Source: Mycobacterium sp. M26 (lineage in GTDB: Bacteria; Actinomycetota; Actinomycetes; Mycobacteriales; Mycobacteriaceae). From it: 64,000 bases of DNA. Each line of letters starts with the position of its first letter. Within the stretch, counting starts at the first letter, position 1. The stretch covers positions 3,502,468 to 3,566,467 of the forward strand of contig NZ_LN929908.1 in NCBI RefSeq assembly GCF_001494595.1, written 5' to 3'. The translations under genes were made by a program, and so were the position numbers. The notes beneath the pieces were generated by a model. That model was not told the origin of the DNA. It did not search any database and saw only the letters and a program-made list of their open reading frames with translations. Positions 43,665 through 52,782 of this stretch are shown here, piece by piece.

Positions 43665-44597
43665 GTGCAGCATTTCGACTACATCTCCTACGAGGTCATC
43701 GGCGGGCAGGAGCGCAGCGACCCGGGAAATCAATCCGGCGGCGGCCGGATCGCCGTCATCACGCTCGACCGCCCGAAGCAGCGCAATGCGCAGAACCGGG
43801 GGATGCTCGTCGAACTCGGGCAGGCGTTCGAACTCGCTGAAGAGGACGACACCGTGCGCGTGGTGATCCTGCGCGGAGCCGGTCCGAGCTTCTCGGCCGG
43901 CCATGACCTCGGCTCCTCCGACGACGTGCGGGAACGCTCCCCCGGCCCCGGCCAGCACCCGACGTATGCGTGCAACGGCGGAACCCTCACCGGCGCCGAC
44001 GCCAGGCACCGCCAGGAGTGGCACTACTTCTTCCAGAACACCAAGCGGTGGCGCAATCTGCGCAAGATCACCATCGCCGAGGTGCACGGGATGGTGCTGT
44101 CCGCGGGACTGATGCTGGCCTGGTGCTGCGATCTGATCGTCGCCGCCGAGGACACGATCTTCGCCGATGTCGTCGGAACCCGGCTGGGCATGTGCGGGGT
44201 GGAGTACTTCGGCCACCCCTGGGAGTTCGGGCCCCGCAAGGCCAAGGAGTTGCTGCTCACCGGTGATTCACTGAGCGCCGACGACGCGCACGCCCTGGGC
44301 ATGGTCAGCAAGGTGTTCCGCACCGATGAACTGTCCGAACGCACTCTGGAATTCGCCGCCCGCATCGCCAAGGTCCCCACCATCGCGGCCCTGCTGATCA
44401 AGGAATCGGTGAACCAGAGCGTTGATGCGATGGGATTTTCCAACGCCCTGGACGCGTGCTTCTCGCTGCATCAGCTCAACCACTCGCACTGGGCAGAGCT
44501 CACCGGCGATCCGCTGGGCATCGGCACCGTGGAGTACGGGCTCGAGGACTGGCGCCTCGCCCCGGAGATCCTGCCCGCCGACAAGAACCGTCCCTGA
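43665..44597 (+). CDS. Enoyl-CoA hydratase/isomerase-family protein
   Basis: This 310-residue crotonase-fold protein starts at GTG 43665 with GAAGGGA upstream. The CoA-binding oxyanion blocks are GAGPSFSAGHDLGS and EVHGMVLSAGLMLAWCCDLI. The catalytic Glu positions of classical hydratases are not both evident, and the region near residues 95-125 carries an insertion with many polar residues, so isomerase or hydrolase activity is possible. It opens the plus-strand arm and is followed by two acyl-CoA dehydrogenase genes, as in a side-chain beta-oxidation set. Confidence 0.87.
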   Translation: MQHFDYISYEVIGGQERSDPGNQSGGGRIAVITLDRPKQRNAQNRGMLVELGQAFELAEEDDTVRVVILRGAGPSFSAGHDLGSSDDVRERSPGPGQHPTYACNGGTLTGADARHRQEWHYFFQNTKRWRNLRKITIAEVHGMVLSAGLMLAWCCDLIVAAEDTIFADVVGTRLGMCGVEYFGHPWEFGPRKAKELLLTGDSLSADDAHALGMVSKVFRTDELSERTLEFAARIAKVPTIAALLIKESVNQSVDAMGFSNALDACFSLHQLNHSHWAELTGDPLGIGTVEYGLEDWRLAPEILPADKNRP

Positions 44598-44615
44598 ACC
44601 CGGAGCGAAGAACAC

Positions 44616-45830
44616 GTGGACATCGACTACCCGCCCGCAGCCGAAACGTTCCGTCAGGACATCAGGGCCTTCCTGGCCGAGGCATTGCCTGCCGATTGGT
44701 CCGGCCCGGGTGCGCTGCCCGCCGAGGAGCGCGACGAACTGCGCCACCAGTGGCGCAAGATCCTCTCCGACCGTGGCCTGGCCGCGGTCTCGTGGCCCCG
44801 GCAGTACGGCGGCGGCGGACTGTCGGCCATCGAGCAGGCGGTACTGGCTGAGGAGTTCGCCCTCGGTGGGGCGCCCGAACGCGAAGAGAACGACATGTTC
44901 GGGATCGACCTGCTCGGCAATGCCATGATCGCGCTGGGCACCGAAGAGCAGAAGGGCCACTTCCTGCCGCGCATCCTGTCCGGCGAAGATCGCTGGTGCC
45001 AGGGCTTCTCCGAGCCGGAAGCCGGCTCAGATCTGGCGTCGGTGCGCACCAGGGCCGTCCTGGACGGCGACGAATGGGTGATCAACGGGCAGAAGATCTG
45101 GACCTCGGCGGGTCCGACGGCGAACTGGATCTTCGTGCTCGCCCGGACCGATCCGCACGCCCCTAAGCACAAGGGTCTGTCCATGCTGCTGGTCCCCGTC
45201 GACCAGCCCGGTGTGGTGGTCCGGCCCATCGTGAACGCGGCCGGGCACGAATCGTTCTCCGAGGTGTTCTTCACCGACGCCCGCGCCCGTGCCGCCGACG
45301 TGCTCGGCGGGGTCGGCGGCGGGTGGGCCGCCGCGATGACGGTGCTCGGATTCGAGCGCGGATCCCAGATCACCACCGCAGCCATCGAATTCGGCCGCGG
45401 ACTGGACCGGCTACGAGCACTGGCGACCGAACGCGGCAAGAACACCGATCCCCTGATCCGCGACGAACTGGCATGGTGCTATTCGCGGGTTCAGATCCTG
45501 CGCTACCAGGGCTACCGCGGGCTGACACGACTGCTCAACGGGCAGCGTCCGGGCGTGGAAGCCGGGGTGAACAAGGTGATCTGGAGCGAATACTTCCGCC
45601 GCTACACCGAACTCGCCGTCGAGATCCTCGGACTCGACGCCCTGTGCACCGAGGGACCGGGCAACGGAGCTGCGCTGATCATGCCGGCGGCCGGAACACC
45701 GAACTGTGCCTCGGCCTGGCTCGACGAACTGGTGTACGCGCGCGCGGCCACCATCTACGCCGGCAGCTCGCAGATCCAGCGCAACGTGATCGGCGAACAG
45801 CTCCTGGGACTTCCGAAGGAACCACGCTGA
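44616..45830 (+). CDS. Acyl-CoA dehydrogenase, first of an adjacent pair
   Basis: The 404-residue protein has GFSEPEAGSDLASVRTRAVL and VINGQKIWTSAGPTANWIFV in the flavin domain and YARAATIYAGSSQIQRNVIG at the C-terminus. It starts with GTG after CGGAGCGAAG. One base separates its stop from the next gene, a shorter and divergent acyl-CoA dehydrogenase. Paired acyl-CoA dehydrogenases of this kind form alpha2beta2 enzymes in mycobacterial steroid degradation (the FadE26-27 and FadE28-29 types), and this pair probably does the same for a bulky acyl-CoA. Confidence 0.92.
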   Translation: MDIDYPPAAETFRQDIRAFLAEALPADWSGPGALPAEERDELRHQWRKILSDRGLAAVSWPRQYGGGGLSAIEQAVLAEEFALGGAPEREENDMFGIDLLGNAMIALGTEEQKGHFLPRILSGEDRWCQGFSEPEAGSDLASVRTRAVLDGDEWVINGQKIWTSAGPTANWIFVLARTDPHAPKHKGLSMLLVPVDQPGVVVRPIVNAAGHESFSEVFFTDARARAADVLGGVGGGWAAAMTVLGFERGSQITTAAIEFGRGLDRLRALATERGKNTDPLIRDELAWCYSRVQILRYQGYRGLTRLLNGQRPGVEAGVNKVIWSEYFRRYTELAVEILGLDALCTEGPGNGAALIMPAAGTPNCASAWLDELVYARAATIYAGSSQIQRNVIGEQLLGLPKEPR

Positions 45831-45831
45831 G

Positions 45832-46899
45832 ATGGACTTCCAGTACGACACCGACCAGGAGGACTTCCGGCAGTCGGTCCGCGACTTCCTTCAGGACACC
45901 GCGCCGTTGGCCCGGGTCCGGCAGATCGCCGGCAACACCGGTCACGACGAACGGCTGTGGCAGCGGCTCTGCCGGGAACTCGAGCTGCCGGGGCTGCACG
46001 TGCCCGTCGAATACGGCGGAGTGGGTGCCACCCTGGTCGAGTCGAGTATCGCGTTCGAAGAACTCGGACGCGCGCTGACACCGACGCCGCTGGCCACCCA
46101 CATGTACGCGGTGAACGCGATCCTCCTCGCCGGAGACGAGGAGCAGCGACACCGCCTGCTGCCCCGATTACTCAGTGGGGCGCGCATCGCGACGTTCGCC
46201 GACACCGCCCCGGTGAACGCCGAGCGCACCGCGGACGGTCTTCTGCTGACCGGTGTGTGCAGCCCCGTGCTGCACGGACATCTGGCCGACGAGATCGTGG
46301 TCCCCGCCGTCCTCGACGACTCGGTGGTGCTCGCCGTCGTGGCCGCCGACTCGATCGAGGTCAGTGTCGAGGAACTCCCCTCGTTCGACATCACCCGCCC
46401 GGTCGCCCGGGTGACACTGCAGGCGGCGGCGGCCGAAATCCTCGCCGGGACACCGGACGCCCGGGACCGGGCACAGGACGCCGCCCGGGTGCTGCTGGCC
46501 GCCGAGATGCTCGGCGGCGCGCAGGCCTGCCTGGACCTCTCCGTCGACTACGCCCGTAGCAGAACACAATTCGATCGTCCGATCGGATCGTTCCAGGCGG
46601 TCAAGCACATGTGCGCCGACATGCTGATCGAGATCGACGCAACCCGGGTGGCGGTGATGTTTGCGGCGATGACCGCCGACGACCCCGCCGAACTGGCCGT
46701 CGCCGCACCGCTGGTGAAGGCCCAGGCTGCCGACACGTTCAGGCTCTGCGTGGCCAATGCCATCCAGGTACACGGCGGCATCGCGTTCACCTGGGAGCAC
46801 GACCTGCACCTGTACTTCCGCCGCGCCAAGACCACCGAGGCGTTATTCGGCAGCAGTAGCCACAACCGGGCCCTGCTCGCCGATCGCATCGGCATCTAG
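45832..46899 (+). CDS. Acyl-CoA dehydrogenase-like, second of an adjacent pair
   Basis: This 355-residue protein has the acyl-CoA dehydrogenase fold but is a more degenerate member: the EPxAGSD flavin-loop signature is replaced by ATFADTAPVNAERTADGLLL. The C-terminal helical domain is well kept (YARSRTQFDRPIGSFQAVKH; VANAIQVHGGIAFTWEHDLH). In heterotetrameric mycobacterial enzymes one subunit loses part of the flavin site, which fits this pattern. It begins one base after the previous gene, so the two subunits are made together. The partner is the protein encoded at 44616. Confidence 0.9.
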   Translation: MDFQYDTDQEDFRQSVRDFLQDTAPLARVRQIAGNTGHDERLWQRLCRELELPGLHVPVEYGGVGATLVESSIAFEELGRALTPTPLATHMYAVNAILLAGDEEQRHRLLPRLLSGARIATFADTAPVNAERTADGLLLTGVCSPVLHGHLADEIVVPAVLDDSVVLAVVAADSIEVSVEELPSFDITRPVARVTLQAAAAEILAGTPDARDRAQDAARVLLAAEMLGGAQACLDLSVDYARSRTQFDRPIGSFQAVKHMCADMLIEIDATRVAVMFAAMTADDPAELAVAAPLVKAQAADTFRLCVANAIQVHGGIAFTWEHDLHLYFRRAKTTEALFGSSSHNRALLADRIGI

Positions 46900-46921
46900 C
46901 CCGCACTGAGAGGACGCAACG

Positions 46922-49900
46922 ATGACCGTCTCGGCGTCAACCGGGATCACGCTGAGCGACGTTCTGGCCCGGCACGCCCGGGCGCGTCCCGACCAGGTCG
47001 GCTTCGTCGACCCGCAGCGGCGCAGCACTTTCGGTGCGATGGACGAGCGGGTCACCCGACTGGCCAACGCCCTGGCACAGCGGGGAATCCGGCGCGGCGA
47101 CCGGGTCGCCGTGCTCGGGATGAACAGTCTGGACCTGGTTGAAAGCTGGCTCGCCGCATTGCGTCTCGGCGCGGTCGCGGTGCCGGTGAACTTCCGCCTG
47201 GTCGCCGACGAGATCGCCTACCTGCTGGCCGACAGCGGTGCGTCGGCAGTCGTGGTGGACGCCGCGCTGGCGCCCGTGCTGGATGCGGCCCGGCAGTCGG
47301 CCACTTCGGTGCACACCGTCCTGACCATCGGTGGTGACCTGCAGGAGGTGATCGACGGATCGAGCCCCGAACCCGTGCTCGTCGACGTCGGCGACGAGGA
47401 TCCGGCATTCATCGTCTACACCTCGGGCACCACCGGATCCCCGAAAGGCGCGGTGCTGACCCACCGCAACCTCTACCTGCACGCGTTCAGTTCGATCGGC
47501 ACACTGGGGCACCGCGCCGACGACACCTGCTGGATGGGCGTCGCGCCCCTGTTCCACACCGCCGGGGTGTCCGGGATGCTGCCCGCGTTCCTGACCGGAG
47601 GCACCGTCGTCATTCCCCCGTCGACGGGTTTCGACCCGGAGGCGATCCTGCGCACCATCGTCGAGGAGAAGGTGACCTCGTGCTGGATGACACCGGCCCA
47701 GTGGCAGCTCGTCTGCTCGACGGAGGGCCTGGGCGACTGGGACTTCTCCCGGCTGCGCCGGATCTGGTGGGGCGCGGCACCGGCGTCGAAGACGTTGCTG
47801 CACAGCATGATCGATGCGTTCCCGCACACCGAGATCATCGCCGCCTTCGGTCAGACCGAGTGCAGCCCGATCACCTGTCTGCTCAGCGGGCCGGACGCGA
47901 TCCGCAAGATCGGCTCGGTGGGCACGCCCATGCTCAACGTCGAGGTCAGGATCGTCGACGACGACATGAACGACGTGCCGCAGGGCAGTGTCGGCGAGAT
48001 CGTCTACCAGGGACCGCTGGTGATGCGGGAGTACTGGAACAAGCCTGCCCAGACCGCGGAGGCATTTCACGGCGGATGGTTCCATTCCGGCGACCTGGTC
48101 CGGCAGGATGAGGACGGCTACATCTATGTGGTCGACCGGAAGAAAGACATGATCATCTCGGGTGGAGAGAACATCTACAGCGCCGAGGTGGAGAATGCCG
48201 TCGCGGCGCACCCGAAGGTTGCCGAGGTAGCCGTCATCGGGGTGCCGGATCCGACCTGGGGCGAAACCCCACTGGCGGTCATCGTGCCCCGCGACCCCGA
48301 CGACCCACCGACCGTCGACGAGATCGACACCCACTGCCGCATCCACCTCGCCGGCTACAAGCGCCCCCGGCGGATCGCCATCGTCGACACACTGCCCCGC
48401 AACGCCAACGGAAAGGTCCTCAAGAACGTGCTGAAAGACACGGTGGGCGAACAGCACCACGCGCCGACGTCGTATGCCGCCGGCGACCAGACCGTCGCCC
48501 TGCTCGAGGAGACCATCGGCGCGAACTTCGAACGCACGGCGGCACAGCATCCCAGCGTCGAGGCTCTGGTCGACGTGCCGACCGGTAGACGCTGGACCTA
48601 CGCCGAACTGGACGCCGAGATCAACCGCATCGCACGCGGTTTGATCGCCGGCGGCATCGAACAGGGTGACCGGGTGGGTATCTGGGCCCCCAACTGTGCG
48701 GAATGGGTGATCCTGCAGTACGCCACCGCGAAGATCGGCGCCATCCTGGTGACCATCAACCCGGCGTACCGAACGCATGAGCTGGCCTATGTGCTGACCC
48801 ACTCCGGCGTACGAATGTTGTTCTCGGCCACAGAGTTCAAGGGATCCGACTATCGCGCGATGGTGGCCGAGGTCCGGCCCGAGGTCCCTGATCTGGCCGA
48901 CGTCGTCTTCCTCGGCACGCCGGACTGGGACCGGCTTCGGGAGCAGGCCGACAACGCCACCGACGAGGATCTGCGGGGCCGGATGGCCGCGCTGAGCCCG
49001 TCGGACCCGATCAATATCCAGTACACCTCCGGCACCACCGGCTCCCCCAAGGGCGCGGTGCTCTCCCACCGCAACATCCTCAACAACGGCTACTTCGTCA
49101 CCGACCTGATCAACTTCTCCCCCGACGACCGGCTGTGCATCCCGGTGCCCTTCTACCACTGCTTCGGCATGGTGATGGGCAACCTCGGCTGCACCACGCA
49201 CGGTGCGACCATGGTGATCCCGGCGGCCGGTTTCGACCCGGCGGCCACGCTGGCCGCCATCGAGCAGGAACGCTGCACCGGCCTCTACGGTGTGCCCACG
49301 ATGTTCATCGCCGTCCTCGGCCACCCGGACCTGGCCAGTAGGGACGTGTCGTCGCTGCGGACCGGGATCATGGCCGGCTCACCCTGCCCGGTGGAGGTGA
49401 TGAAGCGGTGCATCGACGAGTTGAACATCGCCGAGGTGTCGATCGCCTACGGCATGACCGAGACCTCACCGGTGTCCTGCCAGACCCTGATCGACGACGA
49501 CCTGGAGCGCCGGACGGCGACGGTCGGGCGGGCCCACCCGCACGTCGAGATCAAGATCGTCGACCCCGACACCGGCGCCGTCGTCCCCCGCGGTGAGACC
49601 GGCGAGTTCTGCACCCGCGGCTACTCGGTGATGCTGGGCTACTGGCGCGACGAGGCCAAAACCCGCGAGGCCGTCGACGCCGACGGCTGGATGCACACCG
49701 GCGACCTCGCGGTCATGCGGGAGGACGGTTACTGCCAGATCGTCGGGCGCATCAAGGACATGGTGATCCGCGGCGGCGAGAACGTGTACCCGCGCGAGAT
49801 CGAGGAGTTCCTGCACTCCCATCCCGATATCGACGACGTCCAGGTGATCGGCGTGCCCGACGAGAAGTACGGCGAAGAGATCTGCGCGTGGATCATGGTC

Positions 49901-50077
49901 CGCGCCGGCGCCGAGCCCCTCGACGCCGCCGCGGTGCGGGAGTTCGCCACCGGCAAGCTGGCCCACTACAAGATTCCCCGCTACGTCCGGGTGGTCGACG
50001 AATTCCCCATGACCGTGACCGGCAAGGTGCGCAAGGTCGACATGCGCGCGGAGTCGATCCGCCAGCTGGGTCTGTAG
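46922..50077 (+). CDS. Double acyl-CoA synthetase: two AMP-forming ligases fused in one protein (1051 aa)
   Basis: Two complete adenylating enzymes are joined. Unit one (residues 1-505) has YTSGTTGSPKGAVL from Y166, the hinge block DRKKDMIISGGENIYSAEVE and the catalytic lysine K498 in NANGKVLK. Unit two (about residues 525-1051) has the same phosphate-binding motif from Y701, RIKDMVIRGGENVYPREIEE, and TVTGKVRKVDM at the end. The second unit resembles FadD35-type synthetases. The two units differ widely in sequence, so this is a fusion of two separate ligases rather than a recent duplication. It could activate two different acids or two carboxyl groups of one molecule. GAGAGGA precedes the ATG. 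Confidence 0.92.
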   Translation: MTVSASTGITLSDVLARHARARPDQVGFVDPQRRSTFGAMDERVTRLANALAQRGIRRGDRVAVLGMNSLDLVESWLAALRLGAVAVPVNFRLVADEIAYLLADSGASAVVVDAALAPVLDAARQSATSVHTVLTIGGDLQEVIDGSSPEPVLVDVGDEDPAFIVYTSGTTGSPKGAVLTHRNLYLHAFSSIGTLGHRADDTCWMGVAPLFHTAGVSGMLPAFLTGGTVVIPPSTGFDPEAILRTIVEEKVTSCWMTPAQWQLVCSTEGLGDWDFSRLRRIWWGAAPASKTLLHSMIDAFPHTEIIAAFGQTECSPITCLLSGPDAIRKIGSVGTPMLNVEVRIVDDDMNDVPQGSVGEIVYQGPLVMREYWNKPAQTAEAFHGGWFHSGDLVRQDEDGYIYVVDRKKDMIISGGENIYSAEVENAVAAHPKVAEVAVIGVPDPTWGETPLAVIVPRDPDDPPTVDEIDTHCRIHLAGYKRPRRIAIVDTLPRNANGKVLKNVLKDTVGEQHHAPTSYAAGDQTVALLEETIGANFERTAAQHPSVEALVDVPTGRRWTYAELDAEINRIARGLIAGGIEQGDRVGIWAPNCAEWVILQYATAKIGAILVTINPAYRTHELAYVLTHSGVRMLFSATEFKGSDYRAMVAEVRPEVPDLADVVFLGTPDWDRLREQADNATDEDLRGRMAALSPSDPINIQYTSGTTGSPKGAVLSHRNILNNGYFVTDLINFSPDDRLCIPVPFYHCFGMVMGNLGCTTHGATMVIPAAGFDPAATLAAIEQERCTGLYGVPTMFIAVLGHPDLASRDVSSLRTGIMAGSPCPVEVMKRCIDELNIAEVSIAYGMTETSPVSCQTLIDDDLERRTATVGRAHPHVEIKIVDPDTGAVVPRGETGEFCTRGYSVMLGYWRDEAKTREAVDADGWMHTGDLAVMREDGYCQIVGRIKDMVIRGGENVYPREIEEFLHSHPDIDDVQVIGVPDEKYGEEICAWIMVRAGAEPLDAAAVREFATGKLAHYKIPRYVRVVDEFPMTVTGKVRKVDMRAESIRQLGL

Positions 50078-50130
50078 CGCCCGTCCCACAACCGGACTCA
50101 AACCCGAACGCTCTTTCCTATGATGCGACG

Positions 50131-51996
50131 ATGGCCGTCGACGCTGCCGCCACGACGAGCGCCGAAGCCGCGCAGTATCGCGCCGCGGGCTGGTGGACCG
50201 ACGCCACCCTGTCGGACTTCGTCGCCGGCCACGCCGCCTCGGTACCCGACAAACCCGCCTACATCGACTTCGAGGCGGCCAGGTCCGGGCAGGTCCTGAC
50301 CTGGTCGCAGTTCGACACCGCCGCCACCAACCTGGCCGCTCAACTCCAGGCACTCGGCGTCGCCCGGGGTGATCGGGTGGCGGTGTGGCACGGCGACACC
50401 TCGTCCATCCACGTGCTGCTGGTGGCCATCGAACGCTGCGGGGCCGTCACCGTCGGCCTGGGCGCCCGGGCCGGGGTCCGCGAAGCCGCCCACATCCTGC
50501 GCAGCAGCGCACCGACAGTTCTGGTCAGCGACGCCACCCGCCGCGAGCAGGCTGCGACCGCCGCGGCCGAGACGTCGGTGCAGGCGGTGGGTCTCGACGC
50601 CACCGGCGACCTGCGGATCGACACCGTGCCCGGCCCCGGGGTGACGCTGTCCCCGGTCGGACCCGACGAGCCGTTCCTGATCAACTCCACCTCGGGCACC
50701 ACCGGCCTGCCCAAGTGTGTGGGGCACACCCAGAACCGCTGGCACTACCGCGAAGCCGCCCACATCCTGCGCAGCAGCGCACCGACAGTTCTGGTCAGCG
50801 ACGCCCCCCGCCGCGAGCAGGCTGCGACCGCCGCGGCCGAGACGTCGGTGCAGGCGGTGGTTCTCGACGCCACCGGCGACCTGCGGATCGACACCGTGCC
50901 CGGCCCCGGGGTGACGCTGTCCCCGGTCGGACCCGACGAGCCGTTCCTGATCAACTCCACCTCGGGCACCACCGGTCTGCCCAAGTGTGTGGTGCACACC
51001 CAGAACCGCTGGCACTACTTCCACCTGAAGGCCGTCGCGAACGGCGAACTCACCGCCGAGGACGTGTTCCTGCCGATCATCCCCACCCCGTTCGGTTTCG
51101 GGCTGTGGACCTCACACACCACACCCATCCATCTGGGCACCACGACGGTGCGCATCGAACGCTTCGACGCCGCAGCCACCTGCGCGGCCATCGAACGGCA
51201 CCGCGCCAGCGTGCTGTGCTGTGTCAGCACCCAGCTGATGATGATCCTGGCCAGCGACGCCTCCCGCGAGCACGACCTGAGCAGCTTGCGGGTGGTGTTC
51301 ACCGGTGGCGAGCCGCTGCCCTACACCCAGGCCGCCCAGTTCGAAGACCTCACCGGGGTGACGATCCTGCAGTTCTACGGGTCCAACGAGACCGGTGTGC
51401 TCAGCGCGACGACCACCAAGGACTCGCTGCATCACCGGCTGCGCACCGCCGGGCGCATCGTCCCGGAGATGCAGGTACGGCTGTTCGACGGCGACACCGA
51501 CGTGACGGAATCCGGCCGCGGACAACCGGTTTGCCGCGGACCGGCACTCAGCATGGGATACCTGGGCGGTGTCGACCACGACAAGCTGTACACCCCGGAC
51601 GGCTGGATGCGGATGGGCGATATCTGCGAGCTGGACGCCGACGGTTATCTGCGGCTGACCGGACGGACTTCGGATTTCATCCTGCGCGGCGGCAAGAACA
51701 TCAGCGCCGTCGAGGTGGAGGAGGTGGTGGCCACCCACCCCGCGGTGGCGGTGGCCGCCGCGGTGGCCATGCCCGATCCCCTCTTCGGCGAGCGGGTGTG
51801 CGTGTACGCCGAACTCAAGGACGGCTACACGCTTGATCTGCCGGACCTCGTCGAGCACCTGCTGGCCCAGGGCATGTCCAAGGAACTGCTGCCGGAGCGG
51901 CTGGAGATCCTCGACGAGCTGCCACGGTCCTCCGGCGGCAAGATCGCCAAAGGCCAACTTCGCGAGCTCATCCGATCGACACTGGAGACATCATGA
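50131..51996 (+). CDS. AMP-forming acyl-CoA synthetase with an internal 90-residue duplication
   Basis: This is an adenylate-forming ligase of 621 residues, whereas about 530 is usual. The excess comes from an exact in-frame tandem copy of 90 residues (bases 50478-51018) that includes the phosphate-binding motif STSGTTGLPKC, so the motif occurs twice. After the second copy the protein continues normally: PTPFGFGLWTSHTTPIHLGT, FYGSNETG, MGDICELDADGYLRLTGRTS and SSGGKIAKGQ. The usual Gly after the Lys of the motif is Cys here. The extra copy would be expected to disturb the N-terminal domain, so activity is doubtful. No clear ribosome site precedes ATG 50131. It overlaps the aldolase gene by 4 bp. 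Confidence 0.87.
   Translation: MAVDAAATTSAEAAQYRAAGWWTDATLSDFVAGHAASVPDKPAYIDFEAARSGQVLTWSQFDTAATNLAAQLQALGVARGDRVAVWHGDTSSIHVLLVAIERCGAVTVGLGARAGVREAAHILRSSAPTVLVSDATRREQAATAAAETSVQAVGLDATGDLRIDTVPGPGVTLSPVGPDEPFLINSTSGTTGLPKCVGHTQNRWHYREAAHILRSSAPTVLVSDAPRREQAATAAAETSVQAVVLDATGDLRIDTVPGPGVTLSPVGPDEPFLINSTSGTTGLPKCVVHTQNRWHYFHLKAVANGELTAEDVFLPIIPTPFGFGLWTSHTTPIHLGTTTVRIERFDAAATCAAIERHRASVLCCVSTQLMMILASDASREHDLSSLRVVFTGGEPLPYTQAAQFEDLTGVTILQFYGSNETGVLSATTTKDSLHHRLRTAGRIVPEMQVRLFDGDTDVTESGRGQPVCRGPALSMGYLGGVDHDKLYTPDGWMRMGDICELDADGYLRLTGRTSDFILRGGKNISAVEVEEVVATHPAVAVAAAVAMPDPLFGERVCVYAELKDGYTLDLPDLVEHLLAQGMSKELLPERLEILDELPRSSGGKIAKGQLRELIRSTLETS
50478..51018 (+). repeat. 270-bp in-frame tandem duplication within the acyl-CoA synthetase gene
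   Basis: The sequence from 50478 repeats with a period of exactly 270 bases (second copy from 50748 to 51018). I counted about four mismatches between the copies, for instance ACC/CCC at 50535/50805, GGT/GTT, GGC/GGT and GGG/GTG. The near-identity shows a recent origin. The few differences show that it is not simply a repeated read. Confidence 0.95.
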
Positions 51997-52769
51997 GTAC
52001 CGAAGGAGAAGTGCGACAGGGTGGATTGGGAGTGTGGGCGCCGTCGAAGGTTCCCCGGATCGGTGTCGACCTGACCGATGAGCAGAAGATGGCGATCGCC
52101 TTCCGCCACCTCGCCGACACCGGGTTCGCCGAGAACATGGCCGGCCACATCACCTGGCAGCCCGAGGGGCACAGCGACATGTATGTCAACCCCTGGGGGC
52201 TGTGGTGGGCCGAACTCACCGCCTCCGACATCTGCGAGGTCGACGAGGACGCCCACGTGGTACGCGGCCGCTGGGATGTGACCCCGGCGATCCACATCCA
52301 CACCGAGATCCACCGGCATCGGCCCGACGCGCGGGTGGTGATCCACAATCACCCCTACTACGTCAGCCTGATCGCCGCCCTCGGCGTGCTGCCCGAACTG
52401 GTTCACCAAACCGGCGCACTGTTCCTCGACGACATGTATCTGGTCGACAAGTACGACGGTGAGATCGACACCCCTTGGCGCGCAGCAGAATTGGCCCAGC
52501 AGATCGGTTCGGCGAATCTGGTGATCCTGGCCAACCACGGCGTGATCGCGACCGGCCACGACCTGGCGGCCGCGGTCTACCGCGCGGTGTCCATCGACCG
52601 GGTGTGCCGGCTGGCCTACGACGTGATGCTCACCGGGCGCACGCCCTCGCAGATGAACCGCGGCGACATGGTGGGCATGCAGGCCTCGCTGATCGAGCGG
52701 GCGGCCGACGTGTACTGGGCGGGCGCGGCCCGGATGACCATCAAGGCCGACCCCACCGTCCTCGACTGA
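51993..52769 (+). CDS. Class II aldolase/adducin-family protein
   Basis: The 258-residue protein has the zinc-binding pattern of class II aldolases: HNHPYYVS with two metal histidines and a later ANHGV histidine. ENMAGHITWQPEG replaces the usual phosphate-binding loop, so an unphosphorylated substrate is likely. Members include sugar-phosphate aldolases, decarboxylases and hydratases, and many actinobacterial ones sit in catabolic clusters with unknown reactions. It overlaps the synthetase stop by 4 bp and precedes an amidohydrolase by 13 bp, so retro-aldol cleavage of a ring-opened or hydrated intermediate is a reasonable guess. Confidence 0.88.
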   Translation: MSTEGEVRQGGLGVWAPSKVPRIGVDLTDEQKMAIAFRHLADTGFAENMAGHITWQPEGHSDMYVNPWGLWWAELTASDICEVDEDAHVVRGRWDVTPAIHIHTEIHRHRPDARVVIHNHPYYVSLIAALGVLPELVHQTGALFLDDMYLVDKYDGEIDTPWRAAELAQQIGSANLVILANHGVIATGHDLAAAVYRAVSIDRVCRLAYDVMLTGRTPSQMNRGDMVGMQASLIERAADVYWAGAARMTIKADPTVLD

Positions 52770-52782
52770 AGGAGCGTGACCC

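Noticed and set aside
46937..49324. 795-codon open frame on the minus strand opposite the double acyl-CoA synthetase
   Set aside because: Antisense open frames of this length are expected in GC-rich genes; the translation is His/Arg/Val-rich without any domain.
49888..50130. N-terminal extension of the acyl-CoA synthetase at 50131
   Set aside because: It overlaps the end of the preceding synthetase gene in another frame and is Arg/Pro-rich without family similarity.
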